Shown: positions 1 through 4,927, counted from the first letter of the stretch. The stretch is DNA of 6,382 nucleotides from DASWUD01 sp036401755 (GCA_036401755.1 DASWUD010000267.1:1-6382); one strand, 5' to 3'. Numbers and translations: made by a program. Notes: generated by a model not told the origin, from the letters alone.

Positions 1-20
1 ACCCATCACCAGTCCCAGTC

Positions 21-911
21 ATGCATGACATCGAGCAGCGCGCCATTGCCGCCTATCTCGGCCTCGCCAGTGGCGATGCCCTGGGGGCCACGGTGGAGTT
101 CATGACGCCGCGCGAGATCAGGAGCGAATACGGCGTCCACCGCGACATCATCGGTGGCGGCTGGCTGGGGCTTAAGCCCGGTCAGGTAACCGACGATACC
201 ACCATGAGCCTGGCGCTGGGGGAGGCGATCCTGGCCGCGCGCACCATCGAGCCCCATGCCATGGGTGCCGCCTTCGACGCCTGGATGCGTGCCAAGCCGG
301 TTGATATCGGCAACACCGTGCGCCGGGGCATCCTCAATTTCCGCAACAACGGCACGACCTCTGTCGCGCCCAACGACCACGATGCCGGCAACGGCGCCTG
401 CATGCGTGTGTTGCCGGTGGCGCTCGCCACCTTCGGTCAGAGTACCGAACAAATCGCTAGTGCCGTCGCGCTGCAGGCTCACCTCACCCACAACAATCCA
501 CTCTCTGATGCCGGCACGTTATGCGTCGTGCAGCTGATCCAGATGGCGCTGGCCGGTGCCAGCAAAGTCGAACTCCTGTTTGGTCCGGTGCGCGCTCTGA
601 CGCAGCGACATCCCGAATTTCTATTCCGCCAACGCAATGCCGACAACCCGAGCGGCTATATCGTCCACACCCTGCGCGCCGTATTTCAGGCCTTCTTCGA
701 CACCGACACCTTCGAAGAGTGCCTTATCGACGTGGTCAACCGGGGCGGTGACGCCGATACCACCGGGGCTATCGTCGGCATGATCGGCGGCGCCTACTAC
801 GGCCTTGACGCAATTCCTGCCCGGTGGCTAAAGGGCCTCGACAAACAGAGCGCGGATCGCTGCAGGGAGCAGGCACGTGCGCTCCTGCTGCTCGCCAATC
901 AGGGCAGTTAG
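21..911 (+). CDS. draG: ADP-ribosyl-[dinitrogen reductase] hydrolase DraG
   Basis: This 296-residue protein matches DraG of the ADP-ribosylglycohydrolase family along its whole length; the Rhodospirillum rubrum enzyme is about 294 residues. It is a cytoplasmic, dinuclear-manganese enzyme that removes ADP-ribose from the modified arginine of NifH and so reactivates nitrogenase. Visible family motifs are the N-terminal GLASGDALGATVEF (residues 14-27), GGGWLGLKPGQVTDDTTMSLALG (45-67, with the metal-binding TDDT at 57-60), VDIGNTVRRGI (94-104), DAGNGACMR (121-129), LTHNNPLSDAG (155-165) and RGGDADTTGA (241-250), where D244, D246 and T247 correspond to metal ligands. The ATG at 21 fits the family N-terminus. 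No Shine-Dalgarno is evident in the 20 bases available upstream, and the reading frame stays open to the window edge, so a slightly longer start cannot be excluded. Its promoter lies outside the window. It is separated from draT by about 2 kb and lies on the opposite strand, unlike the usual draTG operon. Confidence 0.96.
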   Translation: MHDIEQRAIAAYLGLASGDALGATVEFMTPREIRSEYGVHRDIIGGGWLGLKPGQVTDDTTMSLALGEAILAARTIEPHAMGAAFDAWMRAKPVDIGNTVRRGILNFRNNGTTSVAPNDHDAGNGACMRVLPVALATFGQSTEQIASAVALQAHLTHNNPLSDAGTLCVVQLIQMALAGASKVELLFGPVRALTQRHPEFLFRQRNADNPSGYIVHTLRAVFQAFFDTDTFEECLIDVVNRGGDADTTGAIVGMIGGAYYGLDAIPARWLKGLDKQSADRCREQARALLLLANQGS

Positions 912-983
912 GCCACAGTGGTTGTTGCCACGAGAAACGGGGACGTGACTGTTGGACGACAGAGAACTCTATTAAGGAGCTGA

Positions 984-1043
984 TTACCTTCTGCTCCCTG
1001 CACAGATATACTCACGGAGTAATAACAACAGCTAATAGGGAGG
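984..1043 (+). promoter_or_regulatory. Possible sigma-70 promoter and ribosome binding site for the lipoprotein gene
   Basis: The 136-base gap after draG contains TATACT (1007-1012), a good -10 hexamer. It is preceded at 17 bases by TTACCT (984-989), a poor -35. A strong purine-rich ribosome binding site, GGGAGG (1038-1043), lies four bases before the ATG at 1048, a slightly short spacing. No sigma-54 pattern was found here, so the lipoprotein gene may be expressed independently of nif control or by read-through from draG. The ribosome binding site is clear; the promoter is weakly supported. Confidence 0.3.
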
Positions 1044-1047
1044 TTCT

Positions 1048-1386
1048 ATGAAAGTCTTTAAATGGGCGCTGCTGCTGTTTACCCTGACCCTCGTCGGTTG
1101 TGCCAAACCGGTACCTGCGGAAAAGGCCAGCTATGTGGGCGAATGGCAGGAGAAAACCATGTACCTGCTGATCACCCAGGATGGTTCGGTACGTTACAAG
1201 CGCCTCAAAGAAAAGGGGGTAACCACCTCAATCGAAGGACCGCTCAAGGGCTTTGAGGGCGACAATTTCACGGTGGGGGTCGGGCCAATGAGTACCGTGT
1301 TTATCGTGAGTAGACCACCCTATCAGGAGGGCGATCTCTGGAAGATGGTGGTCGACGGCGTCGAACTGGTCAGGACCGCTCAGTGA
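1048..1386 (+). CDS. Small predicted lipoprotein of unknown function
   Basis: This encodes 112 residues. The N-terminus is a classic lipoprotein signal: a positive start (MKVFK), a hydrophobic stretch (about residues 6-16) and the lipobox LVGC (15-18), giving Cys18 as the lipidated residue. Residue +2 is Ala rather than Asp, which predicts sorting to the outer membrane. The mature part is about 94 residues, predicted periplasmic and rich in short strand-like segments: YVGEWQ (29-34), LLITQDGSVRYKR (40-52), a Gly-rich segment FEGDNFTVGVGP (69-80) and a conserved-looking end WKMVVDGVELVRT (98-110). It looks like a small beta-sandwich protein, and I do not recognise a characterised family. The start is set by GGGAGG four bases upstream. 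It is 136 bases downstream of draG on the same strand and ends convergent to the four-Cys gene. Nothing in the protein links it to nitrogen fixation, so its position beside draG may be incidental. Confidence 0.85.
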   Translation: MKVFKWALLLFTLTLVGCAKPVPAEKASYVGEWQEKTMYLLITQDGSVRYKRLKEKGVTTSIEGPLKGFEGDNFTVGVGPMSTVFIVSRPPYQEGDLWKMVVDGVELVRTAQ

Positions 1387-1395
1387 TGAGCGGTC
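1374..1395 (+). terminator. Hairpin overlapping the lipoprotein stop codon
   Basis: GACCGCT (1374-1380) and AGCGGTC (1389-1395) are perfect 7-base complementary arms around an 8-base loop that contains the TGA stop (1384-1386). No T-run follows, so this is not a canonical intrinsic terminator. It may be an mRNA 3'-end stabiliser, a weak terminator or chance. Confidence 0.35.
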
Positions 1396-1427
1396 TCCAG
1401 CCAGCCTCTTGAAGGTCCGCAAACAGA

Positions 1428-1448
1428 GGAGACGTTGCGGGCGTCTTC
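1428..1448. terminator. Weak hairpin in the convergent gap
   Basis: The gap between the convergent lipoprotein and four-Cys genes holds a second hairpin: GGAGACG (1428-1434) against CGTCTTC (1442-1448), with a 7-base loop and one G-U pair on the plus strand. On the minus strand it lies about 38 bases past the four-Cys stop and is followed by a modest T-containing stretch, so it could end that operon. There is no strong U-tract in either direction. Confidence 0.25.
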
Positions 1449-1485
1449 CGGCCCCTACACGCGGTGACGACAGCTTCTGCCACGC

Positions 1486-1710
1486 TCACCCCTTTCCGTT
1501 GCGGGCCTTCAGTTTCTTCGTCACTTTGGCGCTCAGGTAGGCGAGGAACTGCTCCGGGTTCTCGTAGTTCAGCTCTTCGAGCAAGCGCGTGACCGCCTCC
1601 ACCACCTCGCCTGTCCTGGCAATTTCTGCGAGGGAGCGGTTACAGGCGAGGCAGCGCACGCCGTCGTCGCGACAGACAGTGCGGCCGAAGCAGGGAGTGA
1701 AGCGCGCCAT
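1486..1710 (-). CDS. Small four-cysteine (putative zinc-binding) protein
   Basis: This encodes 74 residues from the ATG at 1710. Four cysteines are spaced C7-x5-C13-x6-C20-x2-C23 in the first 25 residues, as expected for a small zinc (or other metal) site. The pattern PC...C..DG.RC.AC.RSL.EIA resembles the DUF1289 type of short cysteine proteins. The rest is predicted helical (EVVEAVTRLLEEL, then ENPEQFLAYLSAKV) and ends in a basic tail (KVTKKLKARNGKG). Its ATG shares a base with the TGA of the SIR2-like gene upstream (TGATG), so the two are translationally coupled and surely co-transcribed. A GGAGG (1725-1721) precedes it; an in-frame TTG at 1713 would give one extra residue with better spacing, so the start is ambiguous by one codon. 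The function is unknown. Coupling suggests it acts with the SIR2-like protein, perhaps as a partner or nucleic-acid/protein-binding subunit (inference). Confidence 0.8.
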   Translation of the reverse strand: MARFTPCFGRTVCRDDGVRCLACNRSLAEIARTGEVVEAVTRLLEELNYENPEQFLAYLSAKVTKKLKARNGKG

Positions 1711-2570
1711 CAACGGGAGACCTCCAGTTCCTTTCCCTGCGCGACGGCAAGCAACTCTGCGATGCCCGACGCAATGAGGGTGATGTTCATCTTGTCGCAG
1801 AAGCGCTGCTCTTTGGCGGTGGGTGCTTCGATGAGCGCCCAGCCCAGTGGTGCCCCACCGAAGCGGGTGATCTCGCTCATCACCATGCGCTCGGTGTCGC
1901 GGTTGAGGCGCAGGCCGAGAAACAGATACTGCTTCTGCTTGCGGTACTCCTTGATGAATTTCGGAATGGCAAAGCCGCCCATCAGCTCGGTGATGTAGTC
2001 CACGTAGTCGGCATCGGAGGCGATGTAATTAGGGGCGGGCCAGGGTGAGCCCATCGGTTTGAAGAGGAGCGGCACGCCTGCGCGCATCTCCTCCTGGGCA
2101 ATCTCCTGATAGTGGCCATCCTGATAGCGGTAGATACGGAAACGGTAATCGGTACCGGCGATACGGGCTACACCTTCTACAAGGTAGTGCGGGCGCTGGG
2201 TGTAGAGGCGCTGCAGCAGCGTGTCGCGGTTGATGTCGATGAGGTAGGGGAGGTCAAGGGCGCCCAACCATTGATACAGCTCTGGCGTGCTCCACGCCGC
2301 ATCATCATAGAGCGTGGTGAGGGCGCGGTTGACGGCGTTGCGGCCACTCTTCAACTCGATGTGCATCGCCGCGCGGGGAAATTCATACATCAACTTCGCT
2401 GCCATCGGCTTGCCGCGGTTGATGGCCAGGATCAGCTCATCACTGTTGGCGGGGATCGGCATCTTGCTGACGGCATGGGTGCTGCCGCTCAGTGCCCCTG
2501 CGCCCAGATAGGGGACGATGGTGCCATCACGTAGTCCTGTAACGATCGCTGCAAAGGGGGATGGTGCCAT
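1710..2570 (-). CDS. SIR2-like (NAD-binding fold) protein in the nif/dra locus
   Basis: This 286-residue protein has the order of motifs of the SIR2_2-type (SIR2-like) family. They are a glycine-rich NAD loop VPYLGAGAL (19-27); YLIDINRDTLLQRL (109-122), equivalent to the TTNYDRLLE motif with N114 retained; LFKPMGSP (169-176), where the family normally reads K-x-HG and the catalytic His is here Met173; SDADYVDYI (185-193), equivalent to the TEEDY segment; and YLFLGLRLNRDTERM (215-229), equivalent to the FxGxSLxD segment. It consists of essentially one SIR2 domain with no fused TIR, helicase or membrane domain, unlike many phage-defence SIR2 proteins. No signal peptide is seen, so it is cytosolic. 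The start is supported by AGGAGA (2582-2577) six bases upstream. It overlaps the four-Cys gene and is preceded by a sigma-54-like promoter and NifA-type site. With the His lost, it may be an NAD/ADP-ribose sensor or non-classical hydrolase rather than a deacetylase (inference). Confidence 0.85.
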   Translation of the reverse strand: MAPSPFAAIVTGLRDGTIVPYLGAGALSGSTHAVSKMPIPANSDELILAINRGKPMAAKLMYEFPRAAMHIELKSGRNAVNRALTTLYDDAAWSTPELYQWLGALDLPYLIDINRDTLLQRLYTQRPHYLVEGVARIAGTDYRFRIYRYQDGHYQEIAQEEMRAGVPLLFKPMGSPWPAPNYIASDADYVDYITELMGGFAIPKFIKEYRKQKQYLFLGLRLNRDTERMVMSEITRFGGAPLGWALIEAPTAKEQRFCDKMNITLIASGIAELLAVAQGKELEVSR

Positions 2571-2600
2571 GGCGCTTCTCCTGTGGGTTTAACCATACAA

Positions 2601-2617
2601 GGCAAGAGACGGGCCAA
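2601..2617 (-). promoter_or_regulatory. Sigma-54 (-24/-12) promoter for the SIR2-like/four-Cys operon
   Basis: Read on the minus strand this is TTGGCCC-GTCTC-TTGCC. It has the required GG (2615-2614) and GC (2603-2602) exactly ten bases apart. It differs from the TGGCAC-N5-TTGCW consensus by A-to-C in the -24 element and by C at the last position. Transcription would start near 2590, about 20 bases before the ATG at 2570, with the ribosome binding site in between. Together with the upstream TGT-N10-ACA site it suggests RpoN/NifA control. Confidence 0.6.
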
Positions 2618-2730
2618 ATATCCCAGATCGTATCTCGGGAACACGCGGTGGCCATTCAGCACCGCCAGAGAAGCCATAACTATTTGAAAAGATGTGGGGT
2701 TGCCTGGCCGGGAGATATTCACTCATCTTG

Positions 2731-2747
2731 CGTCAACTCGATTGACG
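2731..2747. promoter_or_regulatory. Perfect inverted repeat, possible operator
   Basis: CGTCAA (2731-2736) and TTGACG (2742-2747) are perfect 6-base arms around CTCGA. The spacing, about one and a half helical turns end to end, suits a dimeric regulator. It lies between the upstream TGT-N10-ACA site and the sigma-54-like promoter of the SIR2-like operon, where a bending or modulating protein could bind. No regulator is recognised for it. Confidence 0.35.
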
Positions 2748-2797
2748 TGTTCATCTTTAGCGCTATTAGGTGTGAAGTGTGGGAAGGTAAAGCGGAT

Positions 2798-2813
2798 TGT
2801 CGCAAAACATACA
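2798..2813. promoter_or_regulatory. NifA-type upstream activator site (TGT-N10-ACA)
   Basis: TGT (2798-2800), ten bases, then ACA (2811-2813) matches the NifA activator sequence. On the minus strand it reads TGTATGTTTTGCGACA and has the T at position 8 favoured in NifA sites. It shares 12 of 16 positions with the site upstream of nifH. It lies about 215 bases upstream of the predicted start of the SIR2-like operon, farther than the usual 80-150 but workable with DNA bending. Such a match is expected by chance in roughly one in twelve spacers of this size, so support is moderate. Confidence 0.5.
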
Positions 2814-2924
2814 AGGCGGCTTTCTGCAGCTGCGGCGCAGGGAACGGAGCGTGAGAGGGATTTGACTGCAGTTAAACTGCTCGATAGCGAAGGTGTGGCG
2901 GAGCCAGCCCGTCGTCAGCAACTA

Positions 2925-3752
2925 CTAGTGGCTGACCAGCACCGAATAAACCCCGCCAATCACCATCATCTCGTTTTCTCCCTTGAGTGACAGCGGCAAC
3001 AATTGATCGAAGGCGGCAATCTTGGCCAGGGGGACTTCCACGGCGATGACGACATCTCCGAACTCGTCGGCGCGCGCACGCTCGGTGGTGAAGGAGGTGA
3101 GATTGTTGAGCAGCACCACTTTGTGATGGCGATCGATCTCGCCGAGTGTCTCATGATCGGTGATATGGTTCACCCCCCGGTAAAGATGCAGGTGGGTTTG
3201 TCCGGGATAGCGCAACGCTAATTCGTACTGGCAATAGCTGTAGAGCAGGTCAAGCTGCGCCTCCAGTGCATTGGTGTTGTAGAGCCCGGCACCACGTGCT
3301 TCCAGATAGGCACGATAGCTCTCCTCGTTGGGGGAGTGGATCGGCACACCGTGAAAGCGTGGTAGCAGGCCGAAACGCGATTCTACCCACCCCTTCCACA
3401 CCGCCCCCTCACGTCCATCTGTATCGAAAAACCAGCCGCGCAACAGGCGCAGATAGTCGGCCTTGCCACGATCGATCCGGTTCGCCGGTGAATAACCGGC
3501 GTCGTCCAAGGCATCGAGGCAGAAGTGTGCCGCCATGTAGCGCATGAATATCCTGGCACGTTCATCGCACTGTTCGAATTTACGCAAATGGTAAAAAAGA
3601 TCGTGATGGAGTTCGCTCACACCATCGAGCAGCAGCGGCGTGGGATGACGTTGATAGGTGAGACTGCCCAGGATCACCGCCGGCAGGTTGCAGCGGTTGA
3701 TGGGCAGGCGCGCATAGTCGGGCAGCGTGGTCAGGGTGTTGTAGGTAACCAT
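2925..3752 (-). CDS. draT: NAD(+)-dinitrogen-reductase ADP-D-ribosyltransferase DraT
   Basis: This 275-residue protein agrees in length with R. rubrum DraT (about 276) and carries the family N-terminus LPINRCNLPAVILGSLTYQR (16-35). It is a cytosolic mono-ADP-ribosyltransferase that modifies NifH on Arg101 (Arg100/101 in other diazotrophs) using NAD+, inactivating nitrogenase after ammonium addition, darkness or anoxic energy loss. The catalytic pieces of an R-S-E type transferase are visible: the Arg of LYRGV (R192), the strand motif NNLTSFTT (216-223) and the GENE pair (E259, E261). It is divergent from nifH, with 166 bases between the starts. No good Shine-Dalgarno precedes the ATG at 3752, which suggests low translation. 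The first codons overlap the NifA site of nifH. It shows no sigma-54 promoter of its own. draG does not follow; a 354-base spacer and the SIR2-like operon do. Confidence 0.96.
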   Translation of the reverse strand: MVTYNTLTTLPDYARLPINRCNLPAVILGSLTYQRHPTPLLLDGVSELHHDLFYHLRKFEQCDERARIFMRYMAAHFCLDALDDAGYSPANRIDRGKADYLRLLRGWFFDTDGREGAVWKGWVESRFGLLPRFHGVPIHSPNEESYRAYLEARGAGLYNTNALEAQLDLLYSYCQYELALRYPGQTHLHLYRGVNHITDHETLGEIDRHHKVVLLNNLTSFTTERARADEFGDVVIAVEVPLAKIAAFDQLLPLSLKGENEMMVIGGVYSVLVSH

Positions 3753-3755
3753 ACA
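3740..3755. promoter_or_regulatory. NifA upstream activator site for nifH, overlapping the draT start codon
   Basis: TGT (3740-3742), AGGTAACCAT, ACA (3753-3755) is an exact TGT-N10-ACA match with a nearly symmetric core (GGTAACC). It is centred about 132 bases upstream of the predicted nifH transcription start, in the normal range for NifA. It contains the draT ATG (3752-3750) and the following codons, so NifA bound here would sit on the start of draT. Confidence 0.8.
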
Positions 3756-3823
3756 GGAACAAAGCGTTTGTGTTGTTCGATACCGTGCCTGACGAACGGC
3801 ACATCTCCTGAAATTGTTTTGAA

Positions 3824-3836
3824 TATCAGTTTGTTG
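3824..3836 (+). promoter_or_regulatory. IHF binding site in the nifH promoter
   Basis: TATCAGTTTGTTG matches WATCARNNNNTTR at every fixed position. It lies between the NifA site and the -24/-12 element, where IHF typically bends DNA to bring NifA onto sigma-54 polymerase. Confidence 0.65.
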
Positions 3837-3853
3837 GTTGTTTGTTTCGTGGC

Positions 3854-3869
3854 TGGCACACGCCTTGCT
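3854..3869 (+). promoter_or_regulatory. Sigma-54 (-24/-12) promoter of nifHD
   Basis: TGGCAC (3854-3859), five bases, TTGCT (3865-3869) is an exact match to TGGCAC-N5-TTGCW with GG and GC ten bases apart. Transcription should begin near 3880, leaving a leader of about 40 bases before the nifH ATG. With the NifA and IHF sites upstream this is a complete nif promoter. Confidence 0.93.
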
Positions 3870-3918
3870 GAATAGCTATCGGCAGCAGCTACAACTCCCA
3901 ACACAAGGAGAACATACC

Positions 3919-4803
3919 ATGGCACTACGACAGTGTGCGATATACGGCAAGGGGGGGATTGGTAAATCCACCACCACGCAAAATCTGGTGGCCGCCCTCG
4001 CTGAAGCAGGCAAGAAGGTAATGATTGTCGGTTGCGATCCCAAGGCCGACTCCACCCGTTTGATTCTTCACTCCAAGGCGCAGACCACCGTCATGCACCT
4101 GGCCGCTGAAGCCGGTTCGGTCGAGGACCTGGAACTGGAGGATGTACTCTCCGTCGGTTACGGCGGCATCAAGTGCGTCGAGTCCGGTGGTCCTGAGCCC
4201 GGGGTGGGTTGCGCCGGCCGTGGCGTGATCACCGCCATCAACTTCCTCGAAGAAGAAGGCGCCTATGACGAAGACCTCGATTTCGTCTTCTATGACGTGC
4301 TCGGTGACGTGGTGTGCGGCGGTTTCGCCATGCCCATTCGCGAGAACAAGGCGCAGGAGATCTACATCGTCTGCTCCGGCGAAATGATGGCCATGTACGC
4401 CGCCAACAACATCTCCAAGGGTATCGTGAAGTACGCCAACTCCGGTGGCGTGCGTCTCGCGGGTCTGATCTGCAACAGCCGCAACACCGATCGTGAAGAC
4501 GAGCTGATCATCGCACTGGCCGAGAAGCTGGGCACCCAGATGATCCACTTCGTACCGCGCGACAACGTGGTGCAGCATGCCGAGATCCGCCGCATGACGG
4601 TCATCGAGTACGACCCAAAGCAGCCGCAGGCCGACGAGTACCGTGCCCTGGCGCAGAAGGTGATCAACAACAAGAAGTTTGTGATCCCCACTCCGCTCAC
4701 CATGGACGAACTGGAAGACCTGCTGATGGAGTTCGGCATCATGGAAGTGGAAGACACCAGCATCGTCGGCAAGACCGCCGCCGAACTGGCTGCCAACGCC
4801 TGA
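3919..4803 (+). CDS. nifH: Nitrogenase iron protein (dinitrogenase reductase) NifH
   Basis: This 294-residue protein is the homodimeric Fe protein of Mo-nitrogenase. It hydrolyses MgATP and passes electrons one at a time to the MoFe protein, and also serves FeMo-cofactor and P-cluster assembly. The P-loop GKGGIGKST (10-18), DPKAD (40-44) and DVLGD (126-130) nucleotide motifs are intact. C98 (GVGCAG) and C133 (VVCGG) are the ligands of the [4Fe-4S] cluster shared between subunits. R101 (codon 4219-4221), in GCAGRGVIT, is the residue that DraT modifies and DraG restores. The start at 3919 is chosen because AAGGAG (3905-3910) lies eight bases upstream and MALRQCAIYGKG is the family N-terminus; the in-frame ATG at 3838 lies upstream of the sigma-54 promoter and cannot be used by its transcript. 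It is the first gene of the nifHD operon, under NifA, IHF and RpoN. The sequence is of the proteobacterial (Azotobacter-like) group. Confidence 0.99.
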   Translation: MALRQCAIYGKGGIGKSTTTQNLVAALAEAGKKVMIVGCDPKADSTRLILHSKAQTTVMHLAAEAGSVEDLELEDVLSVGYGGIKCVESGGPEPGVGCAGRGVITAINFLEEEGAYDEDLDFVFYDVLGDVVCGGFAMPIRENKAQEIYIVCSGEMMAMYAANNISKGIVKYANSGGVRLAGLICNSRNTDREDELIIALAEKLGTQMIHFVPRDNVVQHAEIRRMTVIEYDPKQPQADEYRALAQKVINNKKFVIPTPLTMDELEDLLMEFGIMEVEDTSIVGKTAAELAANA

Positions 4804-4810
4804 TGCGCCG

Positions 4811-4877
4811 GTAAGGTGGGTGGAGCGTGAGCGAAACCCACCGTGCCCGCAAGCGTGATGGGTTCCACCCATCCTAC
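4811..4877. repeat. REP/MITE-like palindromic element between nifH and nifD
   Basis: This 67-base element has 14-base terminal inverted repeats: GTAAGGTGGGTGGA (4811-4824), and GTAGGATGGGTGGA on the minus strand (4877-4864), identical at 12 of 14 positions. It can fold as two separate hairpins, GGTGGGT/ACCCACC (4815-4821 with 4836-4842) and GATGGGT-TCC-ACCCATC (4857-4873). It can also fold as one long structure pairing its two ends, with ACCCACC (4836-4842) on GATGGGT (4857-4863) inside. Sequences of the GTAGGRTGGGT...ACCCA type occur as dispersed repeats in many gammaproteobacterial genomes (from memory, not searched). Placed just after the nifH stop, it may stabilise the nifH 3' end or weaken read-through, favouring excess NifH over NifD (inference). 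Confidence 0.75.
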
Positions 4878-4895
4878 ATCGATCTGTTTCATCGT

Positions 4896-4921
4896 CCGCC
4901 GGATTGGGCGGCGATAAGGAG
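4896..4921 (+). promoter_or_regulatory. Small hairpin and ribosome binding site before nifD
   Basis: TAAGGAG (4915-4921), six bases before the ATG at 4928, is a strong ribosome binding site that sets the nifD start. Just upstream, CCGCC (4896-4900) and GGCGG (4907-4911) form a 5-base GC hairpin with a 6-base loop that leaves the site free. No second sigma-54 promoter with the required TGGCAC/TTGC elements is present between nifH and nifD. Confidence 0.5.
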
Positions 4922-4927
4922 ACCAAC

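Larger units (their letters stand above)
2571..2924. other. 354-base non-coding spacer between draT and the SIR2-like gene
   Basis: No convincing gene is seen in any frame; the open frames here have no ribosome binding site and run antisense into neighbours. What it does hold is regulatory-looking. From draT towards the SIR2-like gene there is a 13-base palindrome GCAGTT-A-AACTGC (2868-2880), a TGT-N10-ACA site (2798-2813), an inverted repeat CGTCAA-N5-TTGACG (2731-2747), a short hairpin GCGGTG/CACCGC (2645-2665), an imperfect inverted repeat (2621-2640, TCCCAGAT against ATCTCGGGA), a -24/-12 element (2617-2601) and the AGGAGA ribosome binding site (2582-2577). No clear intrinsic terminator for draT was found. 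A small RNA cannot be excluded. Confidence 0.6.

Noticed and set aside
1711..1713. TTG start for the four-Cys protein, one codon earlier
   Set aside because: ATG at 1710 is preferred and forms the TGATG overlap, though the TTG has better spacing to GGAGG; the difference is one residue.
1710..2570. SIR2-like gene as part of a phage-defence system
   Set aside because: It is a stand-alone domain with the catalytic His replaced, nif-type control signals and dra/nif neighbours; no defence partner such as a TIR, helicase or nuclease gene is present.
2742..2769. Plus-strand sigma-70-like TTGACG-16-TATTAG
   Set aside because: No plus-strand gene follows and the TTGACG is half of the inverted repeat; a small RNA is possible but unsupported.
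2561..2854. 97-residue plus-strand open frame in the spacer
   Set aside because: It has no ribosome binding site and an unremarkable composition, and it overlaps the start of the SIR2-like gene and its regulatory sites.
2694..2990. 98-residue plus-strand open frame
   Set aside because: It runs antisense into the 3' end of draT and has no start signal or recognisable domain.
3838..3918. Upstream ATG extending nifH by 27 residues
   Set aside because: It lies before the -24/-12 element and the predicted transcript start, has no ribosome binding site, and the family begins at the ATG at 3919.
4819..4832. GG-N10-GC match suggesting an internal sigma-54 promoter before nifD
   Set aside because: It lacks the TGGCAC and TTGC context and falls within the palindromic repeat, so the match is by chance.
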